Source: JBNNGK01 sp050268245
GTDB taxonomy: Bacteria; Pseudomonadota; Gammaproteobacteria; Enterobacterales; Enterobacteriaceae
DNA: 60,320 nucleotides
Reading direction: 5' to 3'
NCBI RefSeq assembly: GCF_050268245.1
Contig: NZ_JBNNGK010000021.1
Span: 1-60,320 of the forward strand
In this document: in pieces, positions 43,914-53,592 of the stretch
Layout: each line of letters opens with the position of its first letter
How positions within the stretch are numbered: position 1 is the first letter of the stretch
Position numbers and translations under genes: made by a program
Notes under the pieces: model-generated
What the model saw: the letters and a program-made list of their open reading frames with translations, nothing else
The model's database searches: none
Told to the model about the DNA's origin: nothing

Positions 43914-45293
43914 TCATCTCAAAGAGGTAAAGTACTGTGCAACTCGCTTCACGTCATTTTCATCCAGAGTACCCGAATCACTTAGCAACGAAATCCAGGA
44001 TTTGATGTAGGTATATTTAGCCGAAGCCAAGTCACGCTGCGCACTGTAAAGCTGCTGTTCCGCATTCAGCACATCAACGTTAACACGCTGTCCGGCAAGC
44101 ACACTTTTGCGCGTGGCTTCTACCTGAGTGGTCGCCGATTTAACCGCTAATTCATAGGCCGCAAGTTTAGCACGGCTACTCACACATAGATTAAACTGTT
44201 TGCGCAACTCATTAATTGTAGAACCAACCTGCGCATCCATCTCATACATCGCTTGCCCGTAGCGCGCAGCAGCTTGTCGAGTTGAAGCTGCTACACCACC
44301 GCCTGAATATATCGGCATACTAACCTGCACTCCGATGCTGTCAGTACGGTACTTCTGGTTGACAGTGTTATCACTGCTAGAATCGTTTTCTGAATGGCTT
44401 GCATAAAGTTGCACCTGAGGCATGAAACCGGCGCGATTACGTTCTACATCATACTTTGCCGCATCAACACCGTGGCGCGAGGCCGCAAGTTCAGGATTAT
44501 TTTTTATGGCGATTTTTTGCCATTCCTCGAACTTGGAAGGGATGAGTGGTACAACCTCAAATTTACCCGGTCGCAAAATCTGTAACTCATCAAACTGATT
44601 TAGCGGCATACCGATGATCACTTCCAGCTCACGCTGTGCTGCATCTAAGGTATCGCGCGCCTCTATTTCTTGCGCTTCAGCTAAGCTATAACGAGCCTGG
44701 GTTTCTGAGAGATCGGTCACCGTACCTTCTCCAGCGGCTAGTAAACGATCGTTTAACGCTAGCTGCTCCTTATAGGCCGTTTTTTGTGCCTGTGCTAATG
44801 CAATCTGATCTTTAGCATAGGCCACTTCAACATAAGCACCCACTACCCGCACAGCTAAATCCATAAACTTGGCACGATAACGCTCATCAGACATCAGCGT
44901 TTGCGCCACGCCCGCTTTATAACGGGCATAGGCGGCATAATCAAACAATGGCTGAGTCAACGTCACAGAGCCGGAATAACTCCGATACTGCTGACTATTG
45001 GTTGTTTGGATGGTTTCGCCAGTGAAGATATTGCTTTGCGGCTGCTTTACCGTTTGCCAGTTTTTCGGCGCATTTTGATAGCTAAGCGCGACTTTGGGCA
45101 GCAATCCTGCACGACCAATATTCTTATTTTCATCACCGGCTTCTTTTTCTTTTAACGCCGCCTGAAAGGTGGGGTCTTTATCCAGTGCAAGCGAGTATGC
45201 GTCCAAAATACCTATCGAATAAACCGGCGCAGACACCGCAAACATAAGGGAGCTGACCACCAGGCCAGCAGCCCGCCGCTTAAATCGATTCAA
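43914..45293 (-). CDS. lipD: Type I secretion outer-membrane channel (TolC family, LipD)
   Basis: This 459-residue outer-membrane efflux protein has a signal peptide (about residues 1-26) and two OEP repeats of long heptad-rich helices (for example LAQAQKTAYKEQLALNDRLL and VKSATTQVEATRKSVLAG). SIGILDAYSLALDKDPTFQAA is the classic start of mature TolC-like proteins in type I systems. It begins two bases after lipC and completes the ABC-MFP-OMF trio. The Lip name is by homology and by linkage to slaA; PrtF and HasF are close relatives. Confidence 0.9.
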   Translation of the reverse strand: MNRFKRRAAGLVVSSLMFAVSAPVYSIGILDAYSLALDKDPTFQAALKEKEAGDENKNIGRAGLLPKVALSYQNAPKNWQTVKQPQSNIFTGETIQTTNSQQYRSYSGSVTLTQPLFDYAAYARYKAGVAQTLMSDERYRAKFMDLAVRVVGAYVEVAYAKDQIALAQAQKTAYKEQLALNDRLLAAGEGTVTDLSETQARYSLAEAQEIEARDTLDAAQRELEVIIGMPLNQFDELQILRPGKFEVVPLIPSKFEEWQKIAIKNNPELAASRHGVDAAKYDVERNRAGFMPQVQLYASHSENDSSSDNTVNQKYRTDSIGVQVSMPIYSGGGVAASTRQAAARYGQAMYEMDAQVGSTINELRKQFNLCVSSRAKLAAYELAVKSATTQVEATRKSVLAGQRVNVDVLNAEQQLYSAQRDLASAKYTYIKSWISLLSDSGTLDENDVKRVAQYFTSLR

Positions 45294-45295
45294 AA

Positions 45296-46627
45296 TTATT
45301 CCTCTGCCAATGAAGTATAAGCGCGATCCAAAATAGGTTTAAAGAGATAACTCAACAGCGAACGCGAACCGGTTTTGACGAACACCTCAACCGGCATGCC
45401 AGGCTTGATTTCTTCCGCATTGAGCATTTTCATGCCTTCGGGAGAGACTGTAACCTGCATTTGAAAATAAGGTTCACCGTTGGCTTTATCCACCAAGCGG
45501 TCAGCGGAAATCAGCGTCACTGTGCCCGCAACTTTTGGGGTTTTATTTTGATTGAAAGCCGTAAACATCAGATCAACAGGTAACCCCTGATAAACTTTAT
45601 CAATCAAATCGACTCTTAGACGCGCATCCACCACTAACGTAGCCTGACTTGGTACCACGTCCATCAGGTGGTCACCCGCTCCCACGACGCCCCCTTGAGT
45701 AAAAATGCTCAACCCCACTACGCTACCATCGACCGGTGACGTGATGGCGGTATTGCCAAGATCGAAATTGGCCATTTCCAATTTGTTTCTAAACTCACTT
45801 GCGTCCATCTGCGTTTGCGCCAGTTGGGTTCTTACCTCGCGTTGATAATCGGCAAAACGTTGATCAATTCTCTGTTGCGATTCCAATAACTGCTTTTGTA
45901 ATTGACCAATGCGCCCGACCGTTTCATCAATGCTGCCATTAACCTCAGCAAACTGACGCTGAACCTCCAAATAACGGTTACGCGGCAAATATCCCTCCGC
46001 AGCCAATTGCTTCATGCTGTTCATTTGCTCACGCAGACTAGAAAGCTGGATGCGCTTGTTGGCTTTAGAGTCTTGCAGACCTTTTAACTGAAAGCGCATC
46101 CCCTCCATCGATTGCTTATAACCATCAATTTCACTTTGCAAGCCAAGACGCCTCGATGAGAACAACTGATTTTGTAACGCAATAATTTCCGCCACACGAG
46201 GCTGAGTCTGAACTTGTTCTAAAACCGGGGAGAAAGCAATAGCACTGAGACCATCTCGCTCCGCCAGCAACCGTCCTTCGGTCGCCAGCGTGGTATAATA
46301 TTGGTCACGCAGGGAATCCACCTGAGCCTGGGCTTGAACCTGGCTCAGTTGTACCAGCACCTCACCTGCTTTTACTTTGTCCCCTTCTTTTACCAAAATA
46401 TTTTTGATTATGCCGCTGGCAGGTGCCTGCACAGTTTTACGGTTCCCGGAAACGATCACCGACCCCTGAGATGCCACGCCTTTATCTAATGGTGCAAAAG
46501 CAGCCCAGGCAAAGAAACCAAACAACCCAATACCAACGACCAACCATCCCATACGGGTAAAACGCTTTTCATCCTGTGGAATCTGCTGTGAATACGAGTC
46601 TTGCGGCTCGCCAATCTGCATAGACAT
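45296..46627 (-). CDS. lipC: Type I secretion membrane fusion protein (HlyD family, LipC)
   Basis: This 443-residue adaptor has a short cytoplasmic N-terminus, one transmembrane segment at about 28-46 (WLVVGIGLFGFFAWAAFAPL), a lipoyl/beta-barrel domain (VQAPASGIIKNILVKEGDKV), a long coiled coil at about 95-285, and the returning lipoyl half (AITSPVDGSVVGLSIFTQGG). It bridges the ABC protein to the outer-membrane channel. It lies 54 bases downstream of lipB and two bases upstream of lipD. Confidence 0.93.
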   Translation of the reverse strand: MSMQIGEPQDSYSQQIPQDEKRFTRMGWLVVGIGLFGFFAWAAFAPLDKGVASQGSVIVSGNRKTVQAPASGIIKNILVKEGDKVKAGEVLVQLSQVQAQAQVDSLRDQYYTTLATEGRLLAERDGLSAIAFSPVLEQVQTQPRVAEIIALQNQLFSSRRLGLQSEIDGYKQSMEGMRFQLKGLQDSKANKRIQLSSLREQMNSMKQLAAEGYLPRNRYLEVQRQFAEVNGSIDETVGRIGQLQKQLLESQQRIDQRFADYQREVRTQLAQTQMDASEFRNKLEMANFDLGNTAITSPVDGSVVGLSIFTQGGVVGAGDHLMDVVPSQATLVVDARLRVDLIDKVYQGLPVDLMFTAFNQNKTPKVAGTVTLISADRLVDKANGEPYFQMQVTVSPEGMKMLNAEEIKPGMPVEVFVKTGSRSLLSYLFKPILDRAYTSLAEE

Positions 46628-46681
46628 ACCAACTCCTTTAACTGCGGGCGGCCATCGCAGTGCCGCCAGGCAAGTTCACAA

Positions 46682-48448
46682 CTAATTAGTTTGAGTTTTT
46701 GGGAAGTTGCCTTCATCCGTCGGTGTATTGACTGCACGCACCGCTTGTTGGCTGGCTTGGGCTTTTTGCGCATTCGCCAGCGCTTGTAGTACCTGTTGCG
46801 TCGGACCAAATGCATTGACCACACCATTGGTCAACAGCAACAACTTGCTGGTCATCGACAGCAGATTAGTGCGGTGCGTAATCAGTATTACGGTTTTATT
46901 ACGTTGCTTGAGGAATTGAATGGCCTGATTCAGCGCTTTCTCACCGGCATCATCCAAGTTTGAATTCGGCTCATCGAGCACGATCAGTGAAGGATCGCCA
47001 TACAATGCGCGAGCTAGCCCGATGCGTTGCTTCTGCCCCCCGGACAAGCCAGCACCGCCGTTACCAATAATCGAATCATAACCTTTAGGAAAACGCAGAA
47101 TCAGTTCATGTACGCCGGCCAATTTGGCGGCTTCGATCACCTTTTCAGAGTCCACATCGTTGAAGCGTGCAATATTCTCAGCGATGGTACCTGCGAATAA
47201 TTCAATATCCTGCGGCAGGTAACCGATAAACGGCCCCAGTTCGTCTTTGTTCCATTGATAAATATCAGCGTTATCCAAACGAACAATGCCTTCACTGACC
47301 GGCCAAATACCAACCAATAAACGTGCCAACGTAGATTTTCCTGAGGCGCTAGGACCAATAATCCCCAATACATCACCCGGCAGCAAAGCAAAGCTGACAT
47401 TGTGCAAGACTGCATCAGCTTTAGAGCCAGGAGGCGTAGCAGTAACCCCCTCAACAGCCAAAATGCCTTCCGGCCGTGGAAGCGACATACCTGTGCCACG
47501 TTGCGGGTGCTCATCTAACAACTTGACCAAACGGCCATAAGACAGCTTGGCAGCGCTCCAACTTTTCCAAACGTTAATCACCTGTTCAATCGGTGCCAAC
47601 GTGCGCCCCATCAGAATCGATCCCGCAATCATCATGCCTGGCGTGATCAACCCATCGATAGCCAACCATCCCCCTAGCCCAAGCACCAGAGATTGCAACG
47701 AGAGACGAACCACTTTGGTGATGGACGTAACCGTCGCCGCACGTTCACTGGCAACACGTTGACTATTCAGAAACCTCTGATGTAAGCCAAACCAACGACG
47801 CTTTAAATTCGGTAGCATGCCCAATGCTTCAATCACTTCAGCATTGCGTAAATTAGTACTCGCTAAGTTTCCAGACATGATCGATAGCTTACTGGCTTCG
47901 CCTAGTGGTTTCTTCGACACCATTTCATTGATTATTGCGAGTGCAATCAGCAGCAGTGACCCCACTAACGCGAATAACCCTAACCACGGATTGAACAGGA
48001 AGATTACCAGCAAATATATCGGGAACCAGGGCGCATCAAAAAAAGCAAATAATGCGTTACCCGTTAGAAATTGACGTAATGTCGTTAAATCACCCAACAT
48101 TTGACCGGCATCGGATGAGCCATTTTTCAGATTCGCCTCATAGGCTGCGGTATAAACACGCGTATTTAAACGCATATCCAATTGGCTTCCTATACGGATG
48201 ACAACCATGCTGCGAACATACTCTAATAACCCCATCATGCTAAATAGTCCTAGCATAATTAGCGTTAACATTAGTAGGGTAATTTCGTTGCCCGAAGGAA
48301 GTACACGGTCATAAACCTGCAACATATAAACGGAGGGGACGAGCATCAATAAATTAATAAATGCAGTGAATATGCCAACGGTCCAAAAAACTTTACTACG
48401 TGTTCGAATAACATCCGCAATCTCATTACGCGGTATGAATTGGTTCAC
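46682..48448 (-). CDS. lipB: Type I secretion ABC transporter (LipB/PrtD family)
   Basis: This 588-residue protein fuses an N-terminal six-helix membrane domain (about 20-300) with an ATPase domain. Walker A GPSASGKSTL is near residue 364, the signature LSGGQKQRIGLARAL near 467, and Walker B LIVLDEPNSNLDD near 485. There is no C39-type peptidase domain, as expected for exporters of proteins with uncleaved C-terminal signals. It is divergent from slaA, whose product is the likely substrate. Confidence 0.94.
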   Translation of the reverse strand: MNQFIPRNEIADVIRTRSKVFWTVGIFTAFINLLMLVPSVYMLQVYDRVLPSGNEITLLMLTLIMLGLFSMMGLLEYVRSMVVIRIGSQLDMRLNTRVYTAAYEANLKNGSSDAGQMLGDLTTLRQFLTGNALFAFFDAPWFPIYLLVIFLFNPWLGLFALVGSLLLIALAIINEMVSKKPLGEASKLSIMSGNLASTNLRNAEVIEALGMLPNLKRRWFGLHQRFLNSQRVASERAATVTSITKVVRLSLQSLVLGLGGWLAIDGLITPGMMIAGSILMGRTLAPIEQVINVWKSWSAAKLSYGRLVKLLDEHPQRGTGMSLPRPEGILAVEGVTATPPGSKADAVLHNVSFALLPGDVLGIIGPSASGKSTLARLLVGIWPVSEGIVRLDNADIYQWNKDELGPFIGYLPQDIELFAGTIAENIARFNDVDSEKVIEAAKLAGVHELILRFPKGYDSIIGNGGAGLSGGQKQRIGLARALYGDPSLIVLDEPNSNLDDAGEKALNQAIQFLKQRNKTVILITHRTNLLSMTSKLLLLTNGVVNAFGPTQQVLQALANAQKAQASQQAVRAVNTPTDEGNFPKTQTN

Positions 48449-48978
48449 TTTTCTTCCTTACTAATACTTTTATCATTACAAGATAAATTTTCAGAATAAA
48501 ACCAGAAAACCAAAAATCAATAGAAAGTTTTCATGTATATTTTTTGCTATCTTAGCTTTCTTCTAACTATAGGCAAACACACTGATTTTCGGCAAGATGA
48601 AATCTTAAAAAAAACCCGAAAACTTAAAAATAGTTTAATTTCATAAACTTAGATATTGGCTTGTAAAAAAGACCACAACAAATTAGAACAGTCATTATTT
48701 CATCAGCAATGAAAACACAGAAGTTATGCATTTTACACATCTATCTGTTATTACTATATTTATTCATGCATTGTTCTTTTTACCTGCAAAAAAAGCAAAT
48801 ATAAACCAGCCTAGCTTGACTTTTTAAGGGACAGCTTCTTTATTTATTAGACACTGTTGGGTCTATTTTTCACTTTTTTACACGACCCTCATTACCGAGT
48901 GCTACTTTCAGGCACATTTTTTGTCTCCACCTCTTATTTTTAAGTGGATAATTTAACCAGTATCTCAAGGGGTAATTT
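48449..48978. other. AT-rich divergent regulatory region between lipB and slaA
   Basis: The 530-bp region contains no gene. On the plus strand TTGACT (48816-48821) and TTTATT (48839-48844), 17 bp apart, are a candidate slaA promoter, which would give a leader of about 125 nt. The lipB side is rich in A-tracts. AAGGGG lies eight bases before the slaA ATG. Confidence 0.45.
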
Positions 48979-51900
48979 ATGGCTTCTCTAGCAGCACAGC
49001 AAAAGGCAGCAGCACTTTACTTTGCGGTCATTGGTAAAAATGCAACCGCAGACGCCTATGATTTCTTTGGTCAACAATTGGAAGGCGGAAGTAAAACACT
49101 AATCACATTAACAGAATCACTTTTAGCTTCCAGTGAGGCAAGCGCACGTTTCTCGGGTAAAACTCTAGAACAAATCATTACCCAAGTTTATACTAGCGTG
49201 TACGGTTCAGCCCCGGCAGCAACTCCTTTGTCTGAATTGATTTCCGAGGGAACAACCTCTGCAGCATTAGCTAAACTAGTTGATGATTTGCTGAATTATA
49301 ATGGATTTGATGAAGGCACTTTAGCGACGCAGGCTTCGTTTGAAGCTACCATTGATACCATTTTGTTCCCAGTAACACAAACCTCTGCGACAGCAGGTTC
49401 TGCTGACGTACAGGCGTTGTATTATTCTCTTGGCAAATCCCAAGCTCAATCAGGGATTAATTATTGGGGAACAGTTTTAGCAAACGGTAGTAAGACCTTC
49501 TCTGAAGTCGCAAATGCCTTTGCAACGTCGACAACAGCGCTCAAAGCCCTTTCAAACGACGATTTTGTTAATTTTGTTTTCCAAAATACCTATAGCAGAG
49601 CCGCCACCACTACTGAAGTGGATCAGTATGTCAATGCATTGACTGGTGGTTCAAGCCGCGGTGATGTGTTGGTCGATATCATTACCGCCATCCGTGGCAG
49701 TGTTGCTACAGGTGATACTGCAGCGCAAACTAATTTCAATGCGGCAACCAAAGTGTACCAGCCAGGCGAGTTGCCTGACTTGAATTTCCAAGAGCAAGCA
49801 GCCTCTATCTATCTTGCCGTACCAGAACGTGGTATCGATGCCAGAGCGCTGGATACATGGGGTAAGGAACTCGCCGCAGGTAAAAGTTTCACCGCGCTTA
49901 ACGCAAAGCTGCTGGCTTCTGCTGAATTCCAAAACAAAGGCGCACAGTTAACTGGCGACGCGTTTATTCAACACGTATTCACCGCAGTTAACGGAATTGC
50001 AGCAGATACAACCCAGTTAGCAGCTTATTCATCTCTCGGATCAAAAGAAGCAATCACCAGTGCGATCATTCAAGATCTGCGCAATTCTGTAGCAACAGAT
50101 AATGCAACCGTTACACAACAGCATGCATTTGAAGCAGATATCGGCACCAGCCTACTGTATAAAACAGCGGCCAGTTTGACGGCAACTGCAGTTGGCGGCA
50201 ATGCAACAGGCACGGTAAATACCGGTTCAAGCCATGTATTGAGTAATGCTGAAACTGCCGTTTTAACTAACGTCATATTGGATGCCAATGCTGCCAGTAA
50301 TGTTAACCTTAAATTTGCCGATAACCTGGATAACCTTACAATTAATGGTACCAGCGCGGCGACGGTTAACTTATCGGACAACGGGGTCAATGACGGTGTA
50401 GCGATTACGGTCAACAACAGCAACGTGGTTCTTAACGGTAGCTCTGGAGCCGATATCGCCACAGTAACATCGGCAGCTAACATCGCTGGCGGTTCCGCTG
50501 ATTTCAACTTAGGTGCGGGTAATGACACGCTAAAATGGGCTGGCAATGCAACAACTGGCGCCAACACTGTCGGCGCAGGCATTAGTGGTAACGGTGGTCA
50601 GGGCACCGATATTATTTCTGCTAACTTTATTACGAAATCAGTCGCCACGACCTCAAACGTGCTTGGTATCCGTAGCAGTACAATCACCAGTAATGCCAAT
50701 AATTTCACCAGCTTTGAGAAAGTTGACTTGGCCGGCTATATTGGTAAATCAGTAGGCACATTGAATGGCGCCGCAGTGACCACCGCAGCAAATACATTCG
50801 ATTTCGGTTTGCTGAACGGTAGCGCAACAGTTGAAGGTACCGCTGGCGGTACGATTACACAAGCTAACGTACCTACTGCACTAGGTACCCAAGGCTTTGT
50901 TCTGTCTGGCTTGGCAGATGCGGTTAAAGTCATTAACGCCGCAGGTGGTAGCGCAGCACAACTTGAAGTCACAGGTGATGCTACAACCGCAAGCAATTTG
51001 GACTTCACCTTCGTACAGAACGCTACCAACAAATTCGATATTTCCTTCACCGCGACGAGTAATACAGATATTAATGCTGGTTCAATAAGCCTTAACAGCA
51101 GCAGCAGTGCGTTGTTGGGCACCGCCCTTGCTACGGTAAACATAGCCTCCGGTGGTACCGGTGACTTTGATAATTCTCTGTCGCTAGTAGGAACCAACTC
51201 CCAAGTACAAACTATTAACGTGACAGGCGATCATACGCTTGATTTGACATTATCCAGCGGTTTTAGCAACGTTCGTACCATCAATGCATCCAGCAATACT
51301 GGTGGCCTAAATCTTGATTCTGATCACGGAGGTACGGGTGATGGTCTGATCGTACAATTACTGAATGCCTTACCATTAGGTGCACTTACTACTGCTTTGT
51401 TGACACCAGTGCTAACAGCGCTAGGTTTGAATGGTTATCAACTGAATGTTACTGGCACCGGTACGGCGGATACATTCGATATAGCTTCTAACACCAGCGT
51501 TACTGGTGGTGCGGGTGCAAACACCTACGACCTGAAATCCAGTACCTCATCTGCTGGTGTAACCATTAACGACTTCAGCAGCACAAAAGATAACATCATT
51601 GATGGATTGTCAGGCTTAGAAATATCCAATGATACAGCCGGTACCGCTGTTGCTGATTATGGAACGCGCTCAGCTGACTTGTTGGATGGTATTCTGGGCA
51701 GCTTGTTGGGCGGTGTTGTTGGCTCTGCAGCTGGATTACTCGGCGGGATCCTAGGGTTGGATAACAGTAACTCTCTGACATCTAAAGTCGGCGTGGCTTC
51801 AGTTGTGTTTGATGGTCTCAACGCTGATTCCTACGTGATTATTGACAACAATGACAATGGTACTCTGGATAATGCCGACTCAGTAATCTATCTGACGGAT

Positions 51901-51999
51901 CAAAACCACCAGAACCTACTAGATACGCTGCATTATGCACCACAGGTTGCACTGAATGGGGTAGTAAACGCGCCAGTGTCTGAGCTAACCATAGCATAA
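48979..51999 (+). CDS. slaA: S-layer protein exported by the Lip type I system (SlaA-like)
   Basis: This 1006-residue secreted surface protein lacks an N-terminal signal peptide and has no cysteine and no methionine after the start that I could find. Residues 1-390 contain three diverged repeats of about 125 residues (starting near 8, 141 and 270) with the pattern A-x-YxxxxG and a conserved W or F/G core, like the DUF4214 repeats of other S-layer proteins. The rest is Thr/Ser/Asn/Gly-rich beta-type sequence with one RTX-like GGAGANTYDL near 845 and two hydrophobic stretches near 795-820 and 900-930. The C-terminus ends in ELTIA, an acidic residue followed by hydrophobic ones, as in uncleaved type I signals. 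The size fits Serratia SlaA. Confidence 0.9.
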   Translation: MASLAAQQKAAALYFAVIGKNATADAYDFFGQQLEGGSKTLITLTESLLASSEASARFSGKTLEQIITQVYTSVYGSAPAATPLSELISEGTTSAALAKLVDDLLNYNGFDEGTLATQASFEATIDTILFPVTQTSATAGSADVQALYYSLGKSQAQSGINYWGTVLANGSKTFSEVANAFATSTTALKALSNDDFVNFVFQNTYSRAATTTEVDQYVNALTGGSSRGDVLVDIITAIRGSVATGDTAAQTNFNAATKVYQPGELPDLNFQEQAASIYLAVPERGIDARALDTWGKELAAGKSFTALNAKLLASAEFQNKGAQLTGDAFIQHVFTAVNGIAADTTQLAAYSSLGSKEAITSAIIQDLRNSVATDNATVTQQHAFEADIGTSLLYKTAASLTATAVGGNATGTVNTGSSHVLSNAETAVLTNVILDANAASNVNLKFADNLDNLTINGTSAATVNLSDNGVNDGVAITVNNSNVVLNGSSGADIATVTSAANIAGGSADFNLGAGNDTLKWAGNATTGANTVGAGISGNGGQGTDIISANFITKSVATTSNVLGIRSSTITSNANNFTSFEKVDLAGYIGKSVGTLNGAAVTTAANTFDFGLLNGSATVEGTAGGTITQANVPTALGTQGFVLSGLADAVKVINAAGGSAAQLEVTGDATTASNLDFTFVQNATNKFDISFTATSNTDINAGSISLNSSSSALLGTALATVNIASGGTGDFDNSLSLVGTNSQVQTINVTGDHTLDLTLSSGFSNVRTINASSNTGGLNLDSDHGGTGDGLIVQLLNALPLGALTTALLTPVLTALGLNGYQLNVTGTGTADTFDIASNTSVTGGAGANTYDLKSSTSSAGVTINDFSSTKDNIIDGLSGLEISNDTAGTAVADYGTRSADLLDGILGSLLGGVVGSAAGLLGGILGLDNSNSLTSKVGVASVVFDGLNADSYVIIDNNDNGTLDNADSVIYLTDQNHQNLLDTLHYAPQVALNGVVNAPVSELTIA

Positions 52000-52011
52000 G
52001 TTCTACAACTA

Positions 52012-52046
52012 AAAAGGGGATGGGCAGAAATGCTTCATCCCCTTTT
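52012..52046. terminator. Bidirectional terminator between slaA and the WcaJ-type gene
   Basis: AAAAGGGGATG and CATCCCCTTTT form an 11-bp stem with a 13-nt loop, 13 bp after the slaA stop. The A and T flanks suit both converging genes. Confidence 0.9.
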
Positions 52047-52089
52047 CATACGCCAGCCAACTATCAAAAAATATTGGCAATTTGACTTA

Positions 52090-53484
52090 TCAATATGCTG
52101 CCTTATTAACAAAACCTTTGAATACAGTTAAAAATATTATCTTTATATCAAACCAAACAGACCAGTTACGGATATACTCAAGGTCATACTCGACACGCTT
52201 TTCCATTTTGTCTAACGTATCTGTTTCTCCGCGCCAGCCATTAATTTGAGCCCATCCGGTGATCCCCGGCTTCATTCGGTGCCGCAACATGTAACCATTA
52301 ATCAACTTTCGATATTGCTCGTTATGCGCCACCGCATGTGGACGAGGTCCAACGATAGACATATCACCCTTTAGCACATTGATAAACTGAGGTAATTCAT
52401 CCAATGATGTACGTCGTAGAAAAGCCCCTAACTTAGTTACTCTTGCATCGCCTTTTTTTGCCTGAATAACCGAATTACCATTTTCCATTACTTTCATAGA
52501 GCGGAACTTCCAAACTTCAATTGCCTTGCCATCAATACCATAGCGTTGCTGTTTAAAAATAACAGGTCCTTCCGAAGTCAATTTAACAAGTACAGCAATA
52601 GCCAACAACACAGGCGAAATAAACAATAGAATAAATAAAGCTAAAGTACGGTCTTCTATCTGCTTAATGACCGCATTAATACCACTCATGGGTGTATCAA
52701 ACAATGATATCACCGGGACTCCATTGATCTCTTCATGTCTTGACTGCAAGATATTTGATGTGAACATATCGGGAATCAGCAAAACAGAACATTTAGTATC
52801 GGTGAGCTTTGCAACCGTTTCGCGTATTTTCATTTCCGTAGACATAGACATCGCAATATAAATACGGTCGATCTTACCCTGTTCTGCATCTTTAACTAAA
52901 GTAGCAAGATCGCCGCAAAATGGGATGTGCGTAGAAGAGGGAATAACTTCATCTGAATAAATACCTAGAACATTGAACCCCATCCAATGGGCTTCATTCA
53001 GTGTTTCTGCCAAATGAATTCCGATCGGTAAAGAACCCATTATAGCAACATTCCTCGTGTTATATCCTATTTTACGCAAATAAGCCAATGCCAGCCTTAT
53101 ACAAAACCTCCCGGCAATTAATCCAATCAGCACAATCCAATACCAATTAAAACGGAAAATATACTCACCATCTGAAATATTGAATACTGAAAGTATAAAC
53201 ATGCTTAGAATAAAACTAATCGTCCAATTTATGAAGATAGCTTTAATTTCAAGCATCCCCCTAACACCACGCCATGAACGATAAAAATCGGTGATACCTC
53301 CTATCATTTGGAAAATTACCAAACCGATAAGGATAGTGATCATTTTAGTTAAATCAAAACTCATGTCAAAAATAGCACAACTCAGATAAAGCCCTAAAAA
53401 CATAATAAATATGTCAGAAAACCTCTGGAGCATTGATGTCAAAGAGGCATTTGCTTGAATTGTACCACGCTGATAAACACTCAT
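52090..53484 (-). CDS. wcaJ: Undecaprenyl-phosphate glucose phosphotransferase (WcaJ type)
   Basis: This 464-residue polyisoprenyl-phosphate hexose-1-phosphate transferase starts the EPS repeat unit. It has four N-terminal transmembrane segments (about 20-130), a Rossmann-like soluble middle domain, a fifth hydrophobic segment (TLALFILLFISPVLLAIAVL) and the C-terminal catalytic domain with WKFRSM, TSLDELPQFINVLKGDMSIV and GPRPHAV. WcaJ members usually transfer glucose 1-phosphate, while WbaP members transfer galactose 1-phosphate; the sugar here is inferred. It is the last gene of EPS arm B. Confidence 0.9.
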   Translation of the reverse strand: MSVYQRGTIQANASLTSMLQRFSDIFIMFLGLYLSCAIFDMSFDLTKMITILIGLVIFQMIGGITDFYRSWRGVRGMLEIKAIFINWTISFILSMFILSVFNISDGEYIFRFNWYWIVLIGLIAGRFCIRLALAYLRKIGYNTRNVAIMGSLPIGIHLAETLNEAHWMGFNVLGIYSDEVIPSSTHIPFCGDLATLVKDAEQGKIDRIYIAMSMSTEMKIRETVAKLTDTKCSVLLIPDMFTSNILQSRHEEINGVPVISLFDTPMSGINAVIKQIEDRTLALFILLFISPVLLAIAVLVKLTSEGPVIFKQQRYGIDGKAIEVWKFRSMKVMENGNSVIQAKKGDARVTKLGAFLRRTSLDELPQFINVLKGDMSIVGPRPHAVAHNEQYRKLINGYMLRHRMKPGITGWAQINGWRGETDTLDKMEKRVEYDLEYIRNWSVWFDIKIIFLTVFKGFVNKAAY

Positions 53485-53592
53485 ATTCTCTTACCTATTA
53501 TTTTAATGAGAGATATATTATTTAATATGGTGGATTAATTTTTATTTAACAATCAACATTACAAATAAACAGATGCAGTGCCAATATATAAA

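Noticed and set aside
50070..51197. Long minus-strand open frames inside slaA
   Set aside because: They are composition shadows of a repetitive Thr/Ser/Ala/Asn-rich gene and show no domain features or start signals.
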